DNA of 64,000 nt from Clostridia bacterium. GTDB lineage: Bacteria; Bacillota; Clostridia; Oscillospirales; Acutalibacteraceae. A model generated the notes under the pieces. The model was not told where the DNA came from. It made no database searches and saw nothing but the letters and a program-made list of their open reading frames with translations. Made by a program: the position numbers and the translations under genes. The stretch lies in NCBI GenBank assembly GCA_900752115.1, contig CAADUC010000108.1, positions 9,329 through 73,328 of the forward strand, given 5' to 3'. Within the stretch, counting starts at the first letter, position 1. The number at the start of each line of letters is the position of its first letter. Below, piece after piece: positions 62,204 to 64,000 of the stretch.

Positions 62204-63613
62204 ATGGAATCCTCTGAAAAAGCATCCCGCCCCGTCGGCTTTGCCGCGTCGCTCGCAGTCTTTCTTCTGCTGCTTTTTCTTGTCGTCTCGATGACGGCTG
62301 GACTCGGCAGCAGCCCTCATATTCCGCTTTTGCTGGCCTGCATTCTGGCTGCGGCAGTAGGCGCGCTGCACCGGTATACCTGGAAGGAAATGCTCGAGGG
62401 CATTACAGAAGCCATTGCCGCCGCGGTTCCCGCCATGCTGATCATTCTCTCCATTGGGATTCTGATCGCCGCCTGGGTAGCCGGTGGAGTCATTTCCACC
62501 ATGGTCTACTACGGTTTACAGATTATCTCCCCTTCCTTCTTTCTCGTTACGGCCCTTCTGCTGTGCTCGCTCGTTTCCCTGGCCATCGGCAGCTCGCTGT
62601 CAACGATTGGAACGGTCGGCGTCGCCCTGTTTGGAATCGGTTCCGCACTCGGCGTTCCTCCCGCGGTAACTGCAGGCGCTATTGTCTCCGGCGCCTATTT
62701 CGGGGACAAAATGTCTCCCCTCTCGGACACAACAAACCTCGCGCCGTCCGTCTCGGGAGCCGGCCTTTTTGATCATATCCGTCATATGATGGTAACGACT
62801 ACCCCCACTTATTTGATCTGCATCGTCCTCTACAGCATACTCGGCGCTTTTTACGGCAGGGGAGGAACAGGCGACGAGGTACAAATCGCACTGACGCTCG
62901 AAACACTGGAAGAACATTTTGTAATTCACCCCCTGCTGCTCCTTCCCCCTCTGCTTGTTCTGCTGATGGTGATTTTCAAAATTCCCGCTTTGCCGGGTCT
63001 CATGGGCGCGGCGGCGCTCGGCGTGCTGTCCGCCTTTTTTGTGCAGGGTGTCACTGTACCGGAAATGCTTTCCGCTCTAATGGACGGATTCAAGACAGGA
63101 ACAGGCGTCGCCACAGTTGACACGCTGCTCAACCGCGGCGGCATCATGAGTATGATGAAAACAGTTGCGCTTATGACGCTTGCACTCAGCTTTGCCGGAA
63201 TCTATGAGCGGACCGGTATGGCAGAATCCATTCTGAGAAAAATTGTCGCACGGGTAAAGAGCGACCGCGGTCTTGTCGTCGCAACCATTCTCACCGCCTG
63301 GGGCGTACTGATTGGAACAGGCCAGCAATACGTCGCCATCATTTTGACAGGCCGTCTCTTCCGTCCTCTTTACGAGGAACATCGCCTCAAGCCGCAGAAT
63401 CTAAGCCGCGCTCTCGAGGATGCAGGTACTGTGTTCGGCGGTATCGTCCCCTACAGTACCGGAGCAGGCTTTACAGAATCCGCTCTTGGCGTCTCTGCAT
63501 GGCAGTACGGTTTCTTCACCTTTTTCGGCTGGATCAATCCCCTCGTCTCCATCATCATCGCTCTTCTGGGCAAAAGCATGCCCCGGAAGCAAGCAGAGCG
63601 CTCTCGCCCGTAA
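62204..63613 (+). CDS. nhaC: Na+/H+ antiporter NhaC family protein
   Basis: The 469-residue membrane protein has about 11-12 helices and family marks such as GDKMSPLSDTTNLAPSVSGAG and the late GTQQ-like GTGQQYVAIILTGRLF. NhaC proteins exchange Na+ (or dicarboxylates) for H+. Fifty-three bases after rnfB, behind CAGGAGGTG, it probably shares the transcript and could convert an Rnf-made ion gradient. Substrate exchange (malate/lactate type) is an alternative in this family. Confidence 0.9.
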   Translation: MESSEKASRPVGFAASLAVFLLLLFLVVSMTAGLGSSPHIPLLLACILAAAVGALHRYTWKEMLEGITEAIAAAVPAMLIILSIGILIAAWVAGGVISTMVYYGLQIISPSFFLVTALLLCSLVSLAIGSSLSTIGTVGVALFGIGSALGVPPAVTAGAIVSGAYFGDKMSPLSDTTNLAPSVSGAGLFDHIRHMMVTTTPTYLICIVLYSILGAFYGRGGTGDEVQIALTLETLEEHFVIHPLLLLPPLLVLLMVIFKIPALPGLMGAAALGVLSAFFVQGVTVPEMLSALMDGFKTGTGVATVDTLLNRGGIMSMMKTVALMTLALSFAGIYERTGMAESILRKIVARVKSDRGLVVATILTAWGVLIGTGQQYVAIILTGRLFRPLYEEHRLKPQNLSRALEDAGTVFGGIVPYSTGAGFTESALGVSAWQYGFFTFFGWINPLVSIIIALLGKSMPRKQAERSRP

Positions 63614-63754
63614 AACACAGGCTCAGATGATATTCGCCATTAAACAGAAACCCAACCTGCACGGACAGCTATGCGGACCAATGTATAGAGAGACACCGGA
63701 AAGGTTATGCCCGCTTCCTGAAAAACGCTCTCTCCCCCAAATACTTCCGATGCA

Positions 63755-63778
63755 AGAGCCTCAAAAATTTGAGGCTCT
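63755..63778 (+). terminator. Possible terminator after the antiporter gene
   Basis: AGAGCCTCAAA pairs with TTTGAGGCTCT in an 11-base stem with a very short loop. The T run after it is weak (CCTATT), so it is tentative. Confidence 0.4.
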
Positions 63779-63816
63779 CCTATTACGCACAGGCGGCAAC
63801 GCGGGTGGTAAAGTGA

Positions 63817-63849
63817 GGCGTCTTTGCGGCGCAAGTCCGCAAAGACGCC
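63817..63849. other. GC-rich hairpin of unknown role
   Basis: GGCGTCTTTGCGG pairs with CCGCAAAGACGCC, a perfect 13-base stem with a seven-base loop. No T run follows on either strand, so it is not a standard terminator. Confidence 0.6.
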
Positions 63850-63888
63850 GATCCCCCTGCACTGAGACATACGGCGGGCTCGCCCGCC

Positions 63889-63969
63889 GATGCGCGAAGT
63901 GCTGACCGCAGGTCCGATGCGCGAAGTGCCGACCGCAGGTCCGGTGCGCGAAGTTCCGACCGCAGGTCC
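63889..63969 (+). repeat. Tandem 27-bp repeat, three copies
   Basis: Copies at 63889-63915, 63916-63942 and 63943-63969 differ at one to three positions. Each holds TGCGCGAAGT and then the palindrome GACC-GCA-GGTC. There is no spacer between copies, so it is not a CRISPR array. Confidence 0.88.
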
Positions 63970-63998
63970 TTGTTTTCGCCGCGTATTTCTGTTATACT
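63970..63998 (+). promoter_or_regulatory. Predicted promoter reading out of the window
   Basis: TTGTTT and TATACT are separated by 17 bases immediately after the tandem repeat. It probably serves a gene to the right of the window. Confidence 0.5.
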
Positions 63999-64000
63999 GA

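Larger units (their letters stand above)
63614..64000. other. Non-coding right edge of the window
   Basis: No gene is supported in these bases. They hold a hairpin, a second GC-rich hairpin, a 27-bp tandem repeat and an outward promoter. Short frames crossing them have no ribosome site and contain the repeats. Confidence 0.5.

Noticed and set aside
63889-63969. Possible CRISPR array
   Set aside because: The three 27-bp units are directly adjacent with no spacers, and no cas gene is present.

Overview
The window is about 64 kb of GC-rich chromosomal DNA. Overlapping ATGA/GTGA gene junctions, AGGAGG-type ribosome sites, anaerobic cobalamin genes, an Rnf complex and a CIRCE heat-shock operator point to a strictly anaerobic member of the Clostridia. 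My best guess is an Oscillospiraceae-like gut bacterium; this is inferred from gene content, not from a marker gene. No rRNA, tRNA, CRISPR array, transposase or phage gene was seen.

Layout. 1-3.2 kb (minus): a myo-inositol catabolism operon (iolJ-iolC-iolD), cut by the left edge. 3.3-5.0 kb: a phosphoribosyltransferase-like gene and a membrane protein of unknown function. 5.4-15.7 kb (minus): a transpeptidase with an FHA-fused SEDS glycosyltransferase, pyridoxal kinase, a sugar-nucleotide-type left-handed helix protein, an ArAE-like membrane protein, a HAD phosphatase, a polysaccharide flippase and RecQ. 16-17.1 kb: two small related ORFs and a flavodoxin-like protein. 17.3-35.2 kb (plus): a nearly complete anaerobic adenosylcobalamin locus behind a cobalamin riboswitch and its terminator. 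It carries two genes with no known B12 role (an alpha-toroid protein and a nitrilase-family amidase) and a short extra CobU-like gene. 35.3-39.5 kb (minus): a MarR regulator and a heterodimeric ABC exporter, divergent from a LysR regulator. 40.5-44.3 kb (minus): a lipase, a hemolysin III family protein, a radical SAM enzyme and a YfiH-type protein. 44.5-47.1 kb (plus): a secreted GH25 muramidase with repeated C-terminal domains. 47.3-52.8 kb (minus): a membrane-bound MerR regulator and a nucleoside catabolism operon (deoB-deoD-deoC-cdd-pdp). 53-54.8 kb: an HrcA/CIRCE-type Hsp20, then trmB and ybaK. 55-63.6 kb (plus): apbE, two small membrane-associated genes, rnfCDGEAB and an NhaC-type antiporter. 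The last 400 bases hold hairpins, a 27-bp tandem repeat and a promoter reading out of the window.

How the parts fit. The Rnf complex couples ferredoxin:NAD oxidoreduction to ion pumping. ApbE supplies its covalent FMN, and the antiporter could exchange Na+ and H+ gradients. The iol and deo operons feed sugar phosphates to central metabolism. The B12 locus makes cobamides once cobalt has been inserted; no cobaltochelatase or corrinoid adenosyltransferase gene is visible here. No single gene cluster here is clearly an undescribed system. The best candidates for new biology are the two unexplained genes riding in the B12 operon, the FHA-SEDS/PBP pair, the small ORF pair and the phosphoribosyltransferase with a non-acidic PRPP loop.
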